A stretch of DNA of 64,000 nucleotides from Verrucomicrobiaceae bacterium (GTDB lineage Bacteria > Verrucomicrobiota > Verrucomicrobiia > Verrucomicrobiales > Verrucomicrobiaceae). The notes beneath the pieces are model-generated. The model was given only the letters and a program-made list of their open reading frames with translations. It was not told where the DNA came from and did no database searches. Location: contig JAEUHK010000046.1 in the NCBI GenBank assembly GCA_016795465.1, forward strand, positions 84,385 through 148,384, given 5' to 3'. A program made the translations under genes and the position numbers. This document shows positions 27,362 through 34,140 of this stretch, piece after piece. Each line of letters begins with the position of its first letter. Within the stretch, counting starts at the first letter, position 1.

Positions 27362-28213
27362 TCACTGCTTCGCTTTTTGCTTCTCCCACTCGGCGCGGAA
27401 GGCCTTTTCACGATCATCGACATAGGCGTGATAGCCCGCGGGATCGACAAACGGATTGCTGGCACTGTTTCCAAGCAGCTTGTGCTTCGCCTCCATGCCG
27501 TAGTAGCCGCCGTGAGCACCGAGAAAGAGATCGACGGGCAGTGATTTGAGCAGCGCGAAGGTCTTTTCGTAGTCGGCGGCGATCTCGGGATAGGTTTTGT
27601 TGCCGACGAGGATGTAGCCGGGATTCACATTCGGGCTGCCGATGATCACCGCGTTCAGTTTCTTGCCGTTGTCATCGACCTGCATGGTCCACGTCGTGCA
27701 ACCTGGCGTGTGCCCCGCAGTCTTCCGCGCCACGAGCACGCTGCCACCGAGCTTGATCTCATCGCCATCCTTCAACCGACGATCCACCTTGGCGGGCGGA
27801 AACTGCGTGTAATCACCTTTGACGATGCGGGCTTTCTTAGCGCCGCCGTTTTCCACCGCATCGGCATCTTCGGCCATCACGCAGTATTGCGCACCAGTCG
27901 TTTGGATGATCTCCGCACTGCCAGCACAATGATCCGAGTGCGCATGGCTGATGAGCAGCACCTTGATGTCCGTCCACTTGAAGCCGAGTCCCTCGACACT
28001 AGCCCGAATCAGCTTCGGCGACTCCTCAAGGCTGCTGTTGATGAGGATGTGACCCTCCGGCGTGGTGATGAGATACGACGCGAGGTCCCGCGAGCCGACG
28101 TAGTGCAGATTTCCAGCGATGCGATGCCCCGGAAAAGGCTCCGTCCATGCCGACTGCCCATGGGCGAGACCGAAACACACGAGGAGGAGAAGGATCGGCA
28201 GCAGGCTTTTCAT
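27362..28213 (-). CDS. Subclass B3 metallo-beta-lactamase-like protein
   Basis: The 283-residue exported hydrolase has a signal peptide (MKSLLPILLLLVCFGLAHG) and all zinc ligands of B3 enzymes: H90, H92, D94 and H95 in LLISHAHSDHCAGS, H168 in AGHTPGCTTWTM, and H234 in LGAHGGYYGM. The stretch from GCTTWTM through AVIIGSPNVNPGY to NPFVDPAGY closely follows FEZ-1/GOB-type B3 lactamases as remembered. Hydrolysis of beta-lactams is therefore plausible, but a native role on another substrate cannot be excluded. It is encoded directly upstream of and coupled to an FAD oxidase gene. A tRNA-Thr gene lies just upstream on the same strand. Confidence 0.9.
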   Translation of the reverse strand: MKSLLPILLLLVCFGLAHGQSAWTEPFPGHRIAGNLHYVGSRDLASYLITTPEGHILINSSLEESPKLIRASVEGLGFKWTDIKVLLISHAHSDHCAGSAEIIQTTGAQYCVMAEDADAVENGGAKKARIVKGDYTQFPPAKVDRRLKDGDEIKLGGSVLVARKTAGHTPGCTTWTMQVDDNGKKLNAVIIGSPNVNPGYILVGNKTYPEIAADYEKTFALLKSLPVDLFLGAHGGYYGMEAKHKLLGNSASNPFVDPAGYHAYVDDREKAFRAEWEKQKAKQ

Positions 28214-28243
28214 GCTCGGCTCTGAATATAATAAGACCCGAAG

Positions 28244-28318
28244 TGGAGCCAGCAGTCGGAATCGAACCGACGACCAGCGGTTTACAAAACCGCTGCTCTA
28301 CCGCTGAGCTATGCTGGC
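28244..28318 (-). tRNA. tRNA-Thr (anticodon TGT)
   Basis: The minus strand folds as a cloverleaf. The acceptor is GCCAGCA/TGCTGGC, the D arm is GCTC..GAGC, and the anticodon stem GCGGT/ACCGC surrounds the loop TTTGTAA with anticodon TGT. The T arm is CGTCGGTTCGATTCCGACT, and the 3' CCA is encoded (28244-28246). The TGT anticodon reads ACA, and by wobble other ACN threonine codons. It is a single tRNA gene between the lactamase and rdgB genes. Confidence 0.97.
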
Positions 28319-28414
28319 CTGTTCTTCGGGGCGGCGAGACTAAACGACGAGTTCGATTCGGCAAATGGATTTCCGGGCTGGAATGCGGTTCGAGGCTCGC
28401 CAAGCATGCGGGGC

Positions 28415-29008
28415 ATGTCTTCGCTCGTTTTTGCCACGTCCAATGCCCACAAGACCCAGGAAGTCCGCGCCATGCTGCCGGGCTTTGAGATCTCCGACCT
28501 TCGCGATCACCCCGGCCTGACCTTGCCGGAGGAGACAGGAGAGACCTTTGAGGCGAATGCGATCATCAAGGCCGCGGGCGGCAGTGCTCATCTGCCGGGT
28601 GTGCTGGTGCTGGCAGATGATTCGGGGCTGGAAGTGGACGCGCTGGGCGGTGCGCCGGGTGTGCGATCGGCCCGCTACTCGGGCGAGAAGGCGACGGATG
28701 CGAGCAATCGCGAGAAATTGAAGGTGGAACTGGCGAAGTTGCCACCGCAGGGGCCTTTCACGGGACGTTTCCGCTGCTGCATGGCTTTGGTGAAGGATGG
28801 AAAGACGCTGCATGTGGCCCACGGCACGGTCGAGGGCACGCTGCGGCTGCAAGAGCAGGGCGAGGGCGGTTTTGGCTATGATCCGCTTTTCACGCCGGAG
28901 GGGTTCACGGACACGTTTGGCGTTCTGCCTGCGGAAACGAAGAACAGCCTCAGTCATCGCGCCCGGGCGCTGGCGAGCATGAAGGCGTGGATGGAGGCGA
29001 ATCTGTGA
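28415..29008 (+). CDS. rdgB: XTP/dITP pyrophosphatase (Ham1/RdgB)
   Basis: This enzyme removes non-canonical purine triphosphates (ITP, XTP, dITP) from the nucleotide pool. The 197-residue protein has the N-terminal VFATSNAHKTQEVRAML, then ETGETFEANAIIKA, VLADDSGLEVDAL and APGVRSARYSG, and a C-terminal GGFGYDPLF with a following SHRARAL. All are standard for the family. The start is placed at MSSLVFATS; an in-frame ATG three codons upstream exists. The next gene starts with a GTG overlapping this stop (GTGA), so they form an operon. Confidence 0.97.
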   Translation: MSSLVFATSNAHKTQEVRAMLPGFEISDLRDHPGLTLPEETGETFEANAIIKAAGGSAHLPGVLVLADDSGLEVDALGGAPGVRSARYSGEKATDASNREKLKVELAKLPPQGPFTGRFRCCMALVKDGKTLHVAHGTVEGTLRLQEQGEGGFGYDPLFTPEGFTDTFGVLPAETKNSLSHRARALASMKAWMEANL

Positions 29009-29865
29009 AACGCTTGCTGCTGCTCCATGTCGCGCTGCTGAGTGCTTGCGTGGCTCCGCTGCCTCCGCCGCCGGCTTTTCAAGAACCGATGCCGCCTCCG
29101 CCGGTGATGACGCAGGCTGAAGCGCCGCCGGACTTCACACCGGCACCTGAGGCTCCGGTGGATTCGCCCGCGACGCATCGGCACGTGCGTCCGCTGATGG
29201 GCGGGCAGGCTTGGTTGCATGAGTTTGAGGCGGGTGGGGCCGCGTGGCAGGTGGTGGTGTTGGATGCCCGGCACAACACGCTGCGGGTGGTGGATCAACC
29301 GGACTCGTGGGGCGGTGGCGGAGCGATTGATGACGTGCTCGATGCGTCGGGCGCGATCGCGGGCGTGAATGGTGGATTCTTCTCGACGACCTTTGAGCCG
29401 CTGGGGCTGATGATCGCGAGCGGTCGCCGGACGGGTGCGTGGCAGGCGAACAAGCTTCTCACGGGCTCGCTGGTGGTTTCGCAAGGCGTGCCGCGTCTCG
29501 TTTGGAATGCGGAAGATCGCCGCGAGGCCGGTGCGTCGGATTTTCTGCAAGCGGGACCGCGGCTGGTGGATGCTGGAAGGCCGATGACGAGCCTGGATCG
29601 CACGAAGAATGCGGCGCGGAGCTTCATCGCGACGAATGGCGGGCATCTGTGGGCCATCGGTGTGGTGCGTAGCACCTCGCTGGCGGAACTGGGACGCTTG
29701 CTGGCGATGCGGAGTTTGATTCCGGGCTTTGCGGTGAACCGAGCATTGAACTTGGATGGAGGTCGCTCGAGTGCGATTCACGCGCGGCTCTCCGATGGCA
29801 GCACGATCACTGAGCCGGGTTGGTCCACGGTGCGGAACTATGTGGCGGTGATGCCACTACGCTGA
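29005..29865 (+). CDS. Phosphodiester glycosidase-family lipoprotein
   Basis: The 286-residue protein starts with a signal ending in the lipobox LLSAC (Cys near residue 15) and a Pro-rich linker. A NAGPA/DUF2233-like phosphodiester glycosidase domain follows, with AIAGVNGGFFS and the hallmark LNLDGGRSSAIHA. The mammalian relative uncovers mannose-6-phosphate; bacterial members probably cleave sugar phosphodiesters in envelope polymers. The start is a GTG overlapping the rdgB stop. Its 3' end overlaps the 3' end of the convergent hybrid-kinase gene by 9 bp. Confidence 0.85.
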   Translation: MKRLLLLHVALLSACVAPLPPPPAFQEPMPPPPVMTQAEAPPDFTPAPEAPVDSPATHRHVRPLMGGQAWLHEFEAGGAAWQVVVLDARHNTLRVVDQPDSWGGGGAIDDVLDASGAIAGVNGGFFSTTFEPLGLMIASGRRTGAWQANKLLTGSLVVSQGVPRLVWNAEDRREAGASDFLQAGPRLVDAGRPMTSLDRTKNAARSFIATNGGHLWAIGVVRSTSLAELGRLLAMRSLIPGFAVNRALNLDGGRSSAIHARLSDGSTITEPGWSTVRNYVAVMPLR

Positions 29866-31539
29866 GCGGCGCATGGCGCTGGCCACGCGATGCACGGTTT
29901 GCGTGAGCTCGCCGGCCTCGTAGGGCTTAGGCAGCACGCCGACGAAGCCGCGTTCAAGGAACACCATCTGCACCTCCTGCGTGACGCTGCCGCTGGTGCA
30001 CACGATGCGGGCATCACGGTCGAGGGCGAGGATCTCGGTGGCGGTCTCGGTGCCGTTCATGCCGCCGCGGAGCGTGAGGTCCATGAGCACCACATCCGGC
30101 GGTGTGCCAGTGCGGTAGAGGCTTTGATAGATTTTGATGGCGTCCTGGCCGTTATCGCACTCGACGCATTCGTAGCCGCAGCGTTTGAGGATCATCTGCG
30201 CCACGCGGCGGAGATCGTCCTCGTCATCGACGATGAGCACGGTGCCTTTGCCATGCTTGAGCGGCACGGGGGCGTTGTCGGCGGGTGCGGCGGGCTTGGC
30301 CGCCGTGGAGTCATCGGCGGCACGCAGGATGACGCGGAACTCGGTGCCCACGTTTGGCGTGGACGAGACGCGGATGTCGCCGCCCATCTCGTCGATGAAG
30401 CGTTTGCAGGTCGTGAGGCCGATGCCGTTGCCGTCGGCTTTCGTGGTGAAGGATTCGCGGAAGAGCTTTTTGAGGTTCTCCGGCTCGATGCCGCAGCCGC
30501 GGTCCCGCACGGTGATCTCGACATGCGCTCCGGCGCGGAGCTGTCCGTCGCCATTCGCGGGAATGGTGATGTTTTTCGAGTCCACATCCATGTAGCCGCC
30601 GCAGGGCATGGCCTGGATGCCGTTGAAGACGAGGTTTTGCAGCACCTGGCTGAGCTTCACCGGATCGGCGATGGCCAGACGGAGATCGTCCGGCGCATGC
30701 ACGCGGACCTGCACATTCGATCCAGCTCCGGCGAACTCGACGGAGTCGCGGATGACAATGGCGACATCGGTGGGCTCTTTCGGCTTTGGCTTGGCTTTGG
30801 AGGCGTTGACGACCTGCGAGGTGAATTGCTTGGCACGCTTCAGGCCGGCAAAGATGAGCTGGAGTTCCTGGCCGAGGGCGGAGTTCCCATCGAGCTGCGG
30901 CAGGAGGGCGGAAAGCCGCGTGATGGCGGGGCCAATGAGGTTGTTCACGTCGTGCGTGATGCCTTGGGCGAGAGCGGCAAGGTTTTCTTTGCGAAGCTGC
31001 ACCGACTGCGCGTCGAGGTCGTCGGCAGCAGGTGCTTTCGGCGTGGCAACGGCCTCGGTGAGCGGCTTCACGAGCACGATGAATTTGAGCAGCTTGCCCA
31101 TGTCCGTGAAGACCGGGCGCACCCGCCAGTGGCAGGGCGTGGCTCCGGAGCCGCCGAGCCATTGCAGCGAGGCCTCACAATCGGCCGCACCGGCATTGGC
31201 GATGGCTTTGCCGAGGCAGGCCATGATTTTCGCCGCGTCCGCCTCGCTGGCGGCCATTTCGGCCAATCCCATGCCGCGGAGGCCGGTTTCGGGCTTCGCC
31301 CGGGACATCATCACGGCCTGGGAATTGCCGTAAATAATAGGCGGGCCGATTTTCGGGTCGGCCGCGGTTGTTTCCACGATCATGACGCCCTCGGCCACCT
31401 GATCGAGGGAGGTTCGCAGGTAGAAATTGGCCTCCTTGATCTGTTCCAGCGCTTGTTCGAGCGAGGCGAGAGCCGCATCGGGAGCGGCAGAGGGGACGGG
31501 AGAGGCGATCATGGTATTTTCCGCGAAATTTCGCCCCAT
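29857..31539 (-). CDS. Soluble hybrid sensor histidine kinase with C-terminal receiver
   Basis: The 560-residue protein has no membrane segment. An N-terminal PAS-like region (about 40-165, including YLRTSLDQVAEGVMIVE) precedes a HisKA-like segment with the candidate phospho-acceptor His in LAQGITHDVNNLIGPAI. A HATPase_c domain follows, with VLQNLVFNGIQAMP and DRGCGIEPENLKKLFRESF then GNGIGLTTCKRF. A receiver domain ends the protein, with acceptor Asp in VVLMDLTLRG and Lys in LPKPYEAGE. Output would pass to an unidentified partner. An internal ATG at 31512 is an alternative start. The upstream spacer is AT-rich and shared with rpmI. Confidence 0.92.
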   Translation of the reverse strand: MGRNFAENTMIASPVPSAAPDAALASLEQALEQIKEANFYLRTSLDQVAEGVMIVETTAADPKIGPPIIYGNSQAVMMSRAKPETGLRGMGLAEMAASEADAAKIMACLGKAIANAGAADCEASLQWLGGSGATPCHWRVRPVFTDMGKLLKFIVLVKPLTEAVATPKAPAADDLDAQSVQLRKENLAALAQGITHDVNNLIGPAITRLSALLPQLDGNSALGQELQLIFAGLKRAKQFTSQVVNASKAKPKPKEPTDVAIVIRDSVEFAGAGSNVQVRVHAPDDLRLAIADPVKLSQVLQNLVFNGIQAMPCGGYMDVDSKNITIPANGDGQLRAGAHVEITVRDRGCGIEPENLKKLFRESFTTKADGNGIGLTTCKRFIDEMGGDIRVSSTPNVGTEFRVILRAADDSTAAKPAAPADNAPVPLKHGKGTVLIVDDEDDLRRVAQMILKRCGYECVECDNGQDAIKIYQSLYRTGTPPDVVLMDLTLRGGMNGTETATEILALDRDARIVCTSGSVTQEVQMVFLERGFVGVLPKPYEAGELTQTVHRVASAMRRSA

Positions 31540-31724
31540 TTAGCTATCCCAAATAGTTAAGTAAATCTAAATTTTCGGAGAAACCTACCTTTTGAATGTC
31601 AAAAATGAGAAAAGCCCGCTTTGAAAGCGGCTGATGGGTTCCGGCCCCCAACGCTTCGGGCCATTTGAACCACGCCAAAATTCACCTTGCCGAAACGAAC
31701 TTCTCATCTAGCCTCCGCGCCCCT

Positions 31725-31934
31725 ATGTCCAAAAATGCTGGCATCGCCAAGACGAGAAAAGCTGTCGCCAAACGATTCAAAGTCACTGCGACGGGTAAAG
31801 TGCTGCGCCGTAAACAAGGCAAGCGCCACATCCTGCAGAACAAGAACCGCAAGCGGAAGCGCAACCTCGGCAAAGTCGCCCTTGTGGCGGAAGTCGATGT
31901 GAAGGCGATCAAGATGAACCTCCCGTTCCATTGA
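31725..31934 (+). CDS. rpmI: 50S ribosomal protein L35
   Basis: The 69-residue basic protein has the L35 pattern: KTRKAVAKRFKVTATGKVLR, then GKRHILQNKNRKRKRNLG. The start is the ATG at 31725, where family similarity begins. The usual upstream partner infC is not visible; the neighbour is a kinase gene on the opposite strand. The 5' leader (31560-31724) contains hairpins at 31613-31633 (CCGCT/AGCGG) and about 31642-31661 (GGCCC/GGGCC) that could be regulatory. rplT follows after a structured 124-bp spacer. Confidence 0.96.
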   Translation: MSKNAGIAKTRKAVAKRFKVTATGKVLRRKQGKRHILQNKNRKRKRNLGKVALVAEVDVKAIKMNLPFH

Positions 31935-31944
31935 TCCCGACACC

Positions 31945-32007
31945 GGTTCCCAAATGGAACCAAAGATGTGCAAGCCTGGCTCCTTTCGCACGGAGCCTTC
32001 GACCAGG
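31945..32007 (+). promoter_or_regulatory. Structured rpmI-rplT spacer, possible L20 control site
   Basis: Two hairpins lie in the spacer. One is GGTTCC/GGAACC at 31945-31961. The other is GGCTCC/GGAGCC at 31978-31997, whose flanks CCT (31975-31977) and AGG (32005-32007) can extend the stem. In other bacteria L20 represses its own operon by binding mRNA structures near rpmI-rplT, so a control role is plausible here. No match to a specific described L20 leader is claimed. Confidence 0.35.
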
Positions 32008-32058
32008 TGAGGCGGCGCATCTCTCTTAACAACAGCCTGATCAACCGATAAAGAACAC

Positions 32059-32442
32059 ATGCCAAGAGCCACCAACGCCCCCGCCAGTCGCAAGCGCCGT
32101 AAGCGCGTGCTTGCCAAAGCCAAAGGATTCCGCGGATTCCGCAGCACGCACTTCCGCTACGCCAAGGACGCCGTCCGCAAGGCCGAAACCTACGCCACAC
32201 GCGACCGCAAGGCCAAGAAGCGCAGCTTCCGCAACCTCTGGGTCCAGCGCATCAACGCCGCCACCCGCCCGCTCGGCCTGAGCTACTCCCGATTTATGGA
32301 GGGTCTCAAAGCCGCCGGCATCACCCTTGACCGCAAAGTCCTCTCCGACCTCGCCATCAAGGACGCCGCCGCCATCGAAGCCCTCGTCCAGCAGGCCAAG
32401 GCCGCGCTCGAACAGAAGGCTGCCGCTGCCCCGAAAGCGTAA
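32059..32442 (+). CDS. rplT: 50S ribosomal protein L20
   Basis: The 127-residue protein binds 23S rRNA early in 50S assembly. It shows the L20 sequence [18 protein letters not shown], then [20 protein letters not shown] and [19 protein letters not shown], and the C-terminal [13 protein letters not shown]. An Ala/Lys-rich tail ([13 protein letters not shown]) extends slightly beyond typical family length. It is the second gene of the rpmI-rplT operon and is followed by an intrinsic terminator before pheS. Confidence 0.98.
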   Translation: MPRATNAPASRKRRKRVLAKAKGFRGFRSTHFRYAKDAVRKAETYATRDRKAKKRSFRNLWVQRINAATRPLGLSYSRFMEGLKAAGITLDRKVLSDLAIKDAAAIEALVQQAKAALEQKAAAAPKA

Positions 32443-32471
32443 TTCCGCAGATTCTTCCACCATTTGCACCG

Positions 32472-32507
32472 CAGCCGGGACGCTCTACGTCCCGGCTGTT
32501 TTCTTTT
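32472..32507 (+). terminator. Intrinsic terminator or attenuator between rplT and pheS
   Basis: A perfect 11-bp stem CAGCCGGGACG/CGTCCCGGCTG with loop CTCTA is followed by TTTTCTTTT. This is a strong rho-independent terminator for the ribosomal operon. Since pheS starts 27 bp after it, it could also serve as an attenuator of pheS, but no leader peptide or competing antiterminator structure was recognised. Confidence 0.85.
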
Positions 32508-32533
32508 CCGACCTTCCTCTCTCTCGATCCACC

Positions 32534-33559
32534 ATGCTCTCCCAACTCGATTCCCTCAAAACCGACGCCCTCGCTGCTCTCGCCGCCGCGCAGGATGAAG
32601 CCGCGCTCGAAGCCGTGCGTGTGAACTTCCTTGGCAAAAAAGGCAGCGTCACCGCGCTCAGCCAGGGCATGAAGGACGTCCCTGTCGATCAGAAAAAGGA
32701 AGTCGGTGCCAAACTGAACGACGTGCGCACCGCCATCACCGACGGCATCGAGTCAAAGAAGCTCGCGCTGCAAGCCGCGCTCGATGCCAAAGCCGTCGAA
32801 GGCATCGACATCACGCTGCCGGGGCGTCCGGGCACCGGAAACGGCGCGTTGCATCCGCTCACGCAGATCCGTGATCTCGCCATCCGCACGCTGCGTCGCC
32901 TCGGCTTCATTTTGGCCGAAGGCCCCGAGATCGAGACCGAGTTCCACTGCTTCGATGCGTTGAACACGCCCGCTGACCACCCCGCCCGCAACGAGAAGGA
33001 CACCTTCTACCTTCCCGATGGCCGCCTGCTGCGCACGCACACCTCCAGCGTGCAGATCCGCACGATGGAAGCCGCGAAGTCGCTGCCCATCCGCATCATC
33101 GCGCCCGGTGCCGCGTATCGCCGCGATGAGATCGACGCCACGCACCTCAGCGTCTTCAACCAGCTCGAAGGCCTCTACGTCTCGAACGACGTCAGCCTAG
33201 CCGATCTCAAAGGCACGCTCGAAGCCTTCTTCCGCGAGATTTTCGGCCCCAACACCGCCGTGCGCTTCCGCCCGCACTTCTTCCCCTTCACCGAGCCGAG
33301 CTTCGAAATCGATGTGAAACTCGAAGCGAAGGGCAAGGACGCCCGCTGGATCGAAATCGCCGGCTGCGGCATGGTTGACCCCGCTGTCTTTACCGCCGTA
33401 AACAAATCCCGCGGCGATAACCTCTTCGACCCCGAGACCACCACCGGCTTCGCCTTCGGCCTCGGCCTCGACCGCCTCGCGATGATCCTCCACAGCATCA
33501 CCGACATCCGTCACCTCATCGAAAACGACGTCCGCTTCCTTCAACAGTTTGCGGCTTGA
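32534..33559 (+). CDS. pheS: Phenylalanine--tRNA ligase alpha subunit
   Basis: The 341-residue catalytic subunit of the alpha2beta2 synthetase charges tRNA-Phe. An N-terminal coiled-coil tRNA-binding region (about 1-90) precedes the class II core: motif 2 at LRTHTSSVQIRTME and YRRDEIDATHLSVFNQLEG, and motif 3 at FGLGLDRLAMILH near the C terminus. GPEIETEFHCFDALN is also conserved. The start is the ATG at 32534; the frame upstream has no family similarity. The beta-subunit gene pheT is on the same strand but 581 bp away, separated by a small inverted-repeat element. Confidence 0.98.
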   Translation: MLSQLDSLKTDALAALAAAQDEAALEAVRVNFLGKKGSVTALSQGMKDVPVDQKKEVGAKLNDVRTAITDGIESKKLALQAALDAKAVEGIDITLPGRPGTGNGALHPLTQIRDLAIRTLRRLGFILAEGPEIETEFHCFDALNTPADHPARNEKDTFYLPDGRLLRTHTSSVQIRTMEAAKSLPIRIIAPGAAYRRDEIDATHLSVFNQLEGLYVSNDVSLADLKGTLEAFFREIFGPNTAVRFRPHFFPFTEPSFEIDVKLEAKGKDARWIEIAGCGMVDPAVFTAVNKSRGDNLFDPETTTGFAFGLGLDRLAMILHSITDIRHLIENDVRFLQQFAA

Positions 33560-33572
33560 GGACGCTCCTTTT

Positions 33573-33610
33573 GACAGGATGCACAGGATTGAAGTCGGAT
33601 TAACAAGATT
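33573..33610 (+). repeat. Left inverted repeat of the GxxExxY element
   Basis: The 38-nt sequence begins GACAGGATGCACAGGATT and ends GGATTAACAAGATT. It contains four GGAT/AGAT cores spaced 9, 11 and 9 nt apart, close to one helical turn. It is the imperfect reverse complement of 34076-34113. Confidence 0.75.
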
Positions 33611-33631
33611 TTGAAATGAAGATAGAAAGGA

Positions 33632-34039
33632 TCAGATCACGGAAGACTTGGAACGCTTAAACTTACGCCGGAACCCGAGGCTTTCGGTGCCAAAGTTGAT
33701 CAGCAGACCGGAGGCGATGTTCGCAGCGGTCAGGTAGTTCACCAACTGCACCTCATGAGCTTTCACCATTGCCTCCACTGCCTTGAGTTCGACCACCAGA
33801 CGTCCCTCGATCACCAGATCAGCCACGAAGTGCCCGACGATCCTGCCCTTGTAAAAAACATTCATTCGCTTCTCCGACTCAAAATCGATTCCAGCCTCCG
33901 CCAGCTCGATCTCCAACGCCCGATGAAAAACGGACTCCACAAAGCCAAATCCCAATTCCCGATGCACTTTCATCGCGCATCCGATCACCTTTTCACTCAA
34001 TGGATCGTCAAACTTCTCTTTGGGAGCATGGGTCTTCAT
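33632..34039 (-). CDS. GxxExxY-family protein (PD-(D/E)XK nuclease-like)
   Basis: The 135-residue protein contains the family name motif as GFVESVF (G32, E35, with F38 in place of Tyr) after VIGCAMKVHRELG. It also has a nuclease-like core: D74 in GHFVADLVIEG and E84-x-K86 in VVELKAVE, fitting the PD-(D/E)XK pattern. HEVQLVNYL and GLLINFG complete the family. Biological function is not established. The start is placed at MKTHAPKEK. It lies on the opposite strand between pheS and pheT, inside 38-nt inverted repeats, which is unusual for a conserved synthetase operon. Confidence 0.85.
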   Translation of the reverse strand: MKTHAPKEKFDDPLSEKVIGCAMKVHRELGFGFVESVFHRALEIELAEAGIDFESEKRMNVFYKGRIVGHFVADLVIEGRLVVELKAVEAMVKAHEVQLVNYLTAANIASGLLINFGTESLGFRRKFKRSKSSVI

Positions 34040-34075
34040 AAGACCTTCATCCTCTGATGCCCGCCATTTTCCGTC

Positions 34076-34113
34076 AATCCTGTTAATCCCCGCCAAATCC
34101 CGTTCATCCTGTC
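34076..34113 (-). repeat. Right inverted repeat of the GxxExxY element
   Basis: Read on the minus strand, the 38 nt begin GACAGGATGAACGGGATT and end GGATTAACAGGATT. They match the left repeat at 29 of 38 positions without gaps. It lies upstream of the GxxExxY gene and just before pheT. Confidence 0.75.
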
Positions 34114-34140
34114 TAACCCGGCCTTCGCCAGCCCCCTGAT

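Larger units (their letters stand above)
33573..34113. mobile_element. Candidate inverted-repeat-bounded element carrying a GxxExxY gene
   Basis: A 541-bp unit occupies the pheS-pheT spacer. It is bounded by 38-nt imperfect inverted repeats (33573-33610 and 34076-34113, 29 of 38 positions matching without gaps) and contains a single gene on the opposite strand to pheST. The left repeat begins 14 bp after the pheS stop, and the right repeat ends 27 bp before the pheT start. No target-site duplication was seen. Mobility is an inference from structure and from the multi-copy habit of this protein family. Confidence 0.5.

Noticed and set aside
28319..28375. Promoter for tRNA-Thr on the minus strand (TTGCCG with TAGTCT, 16-bp spacing)
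   Set aside because: Possible, but the -10 match is poor, so it is not listed as a feature.
29890..31560. 556-codon open frame on the plus strand opposite the hybrid kinase gene
   Set aside because: The minus-strand kinase has all catalytic motifs; the plus-strand frame has none.
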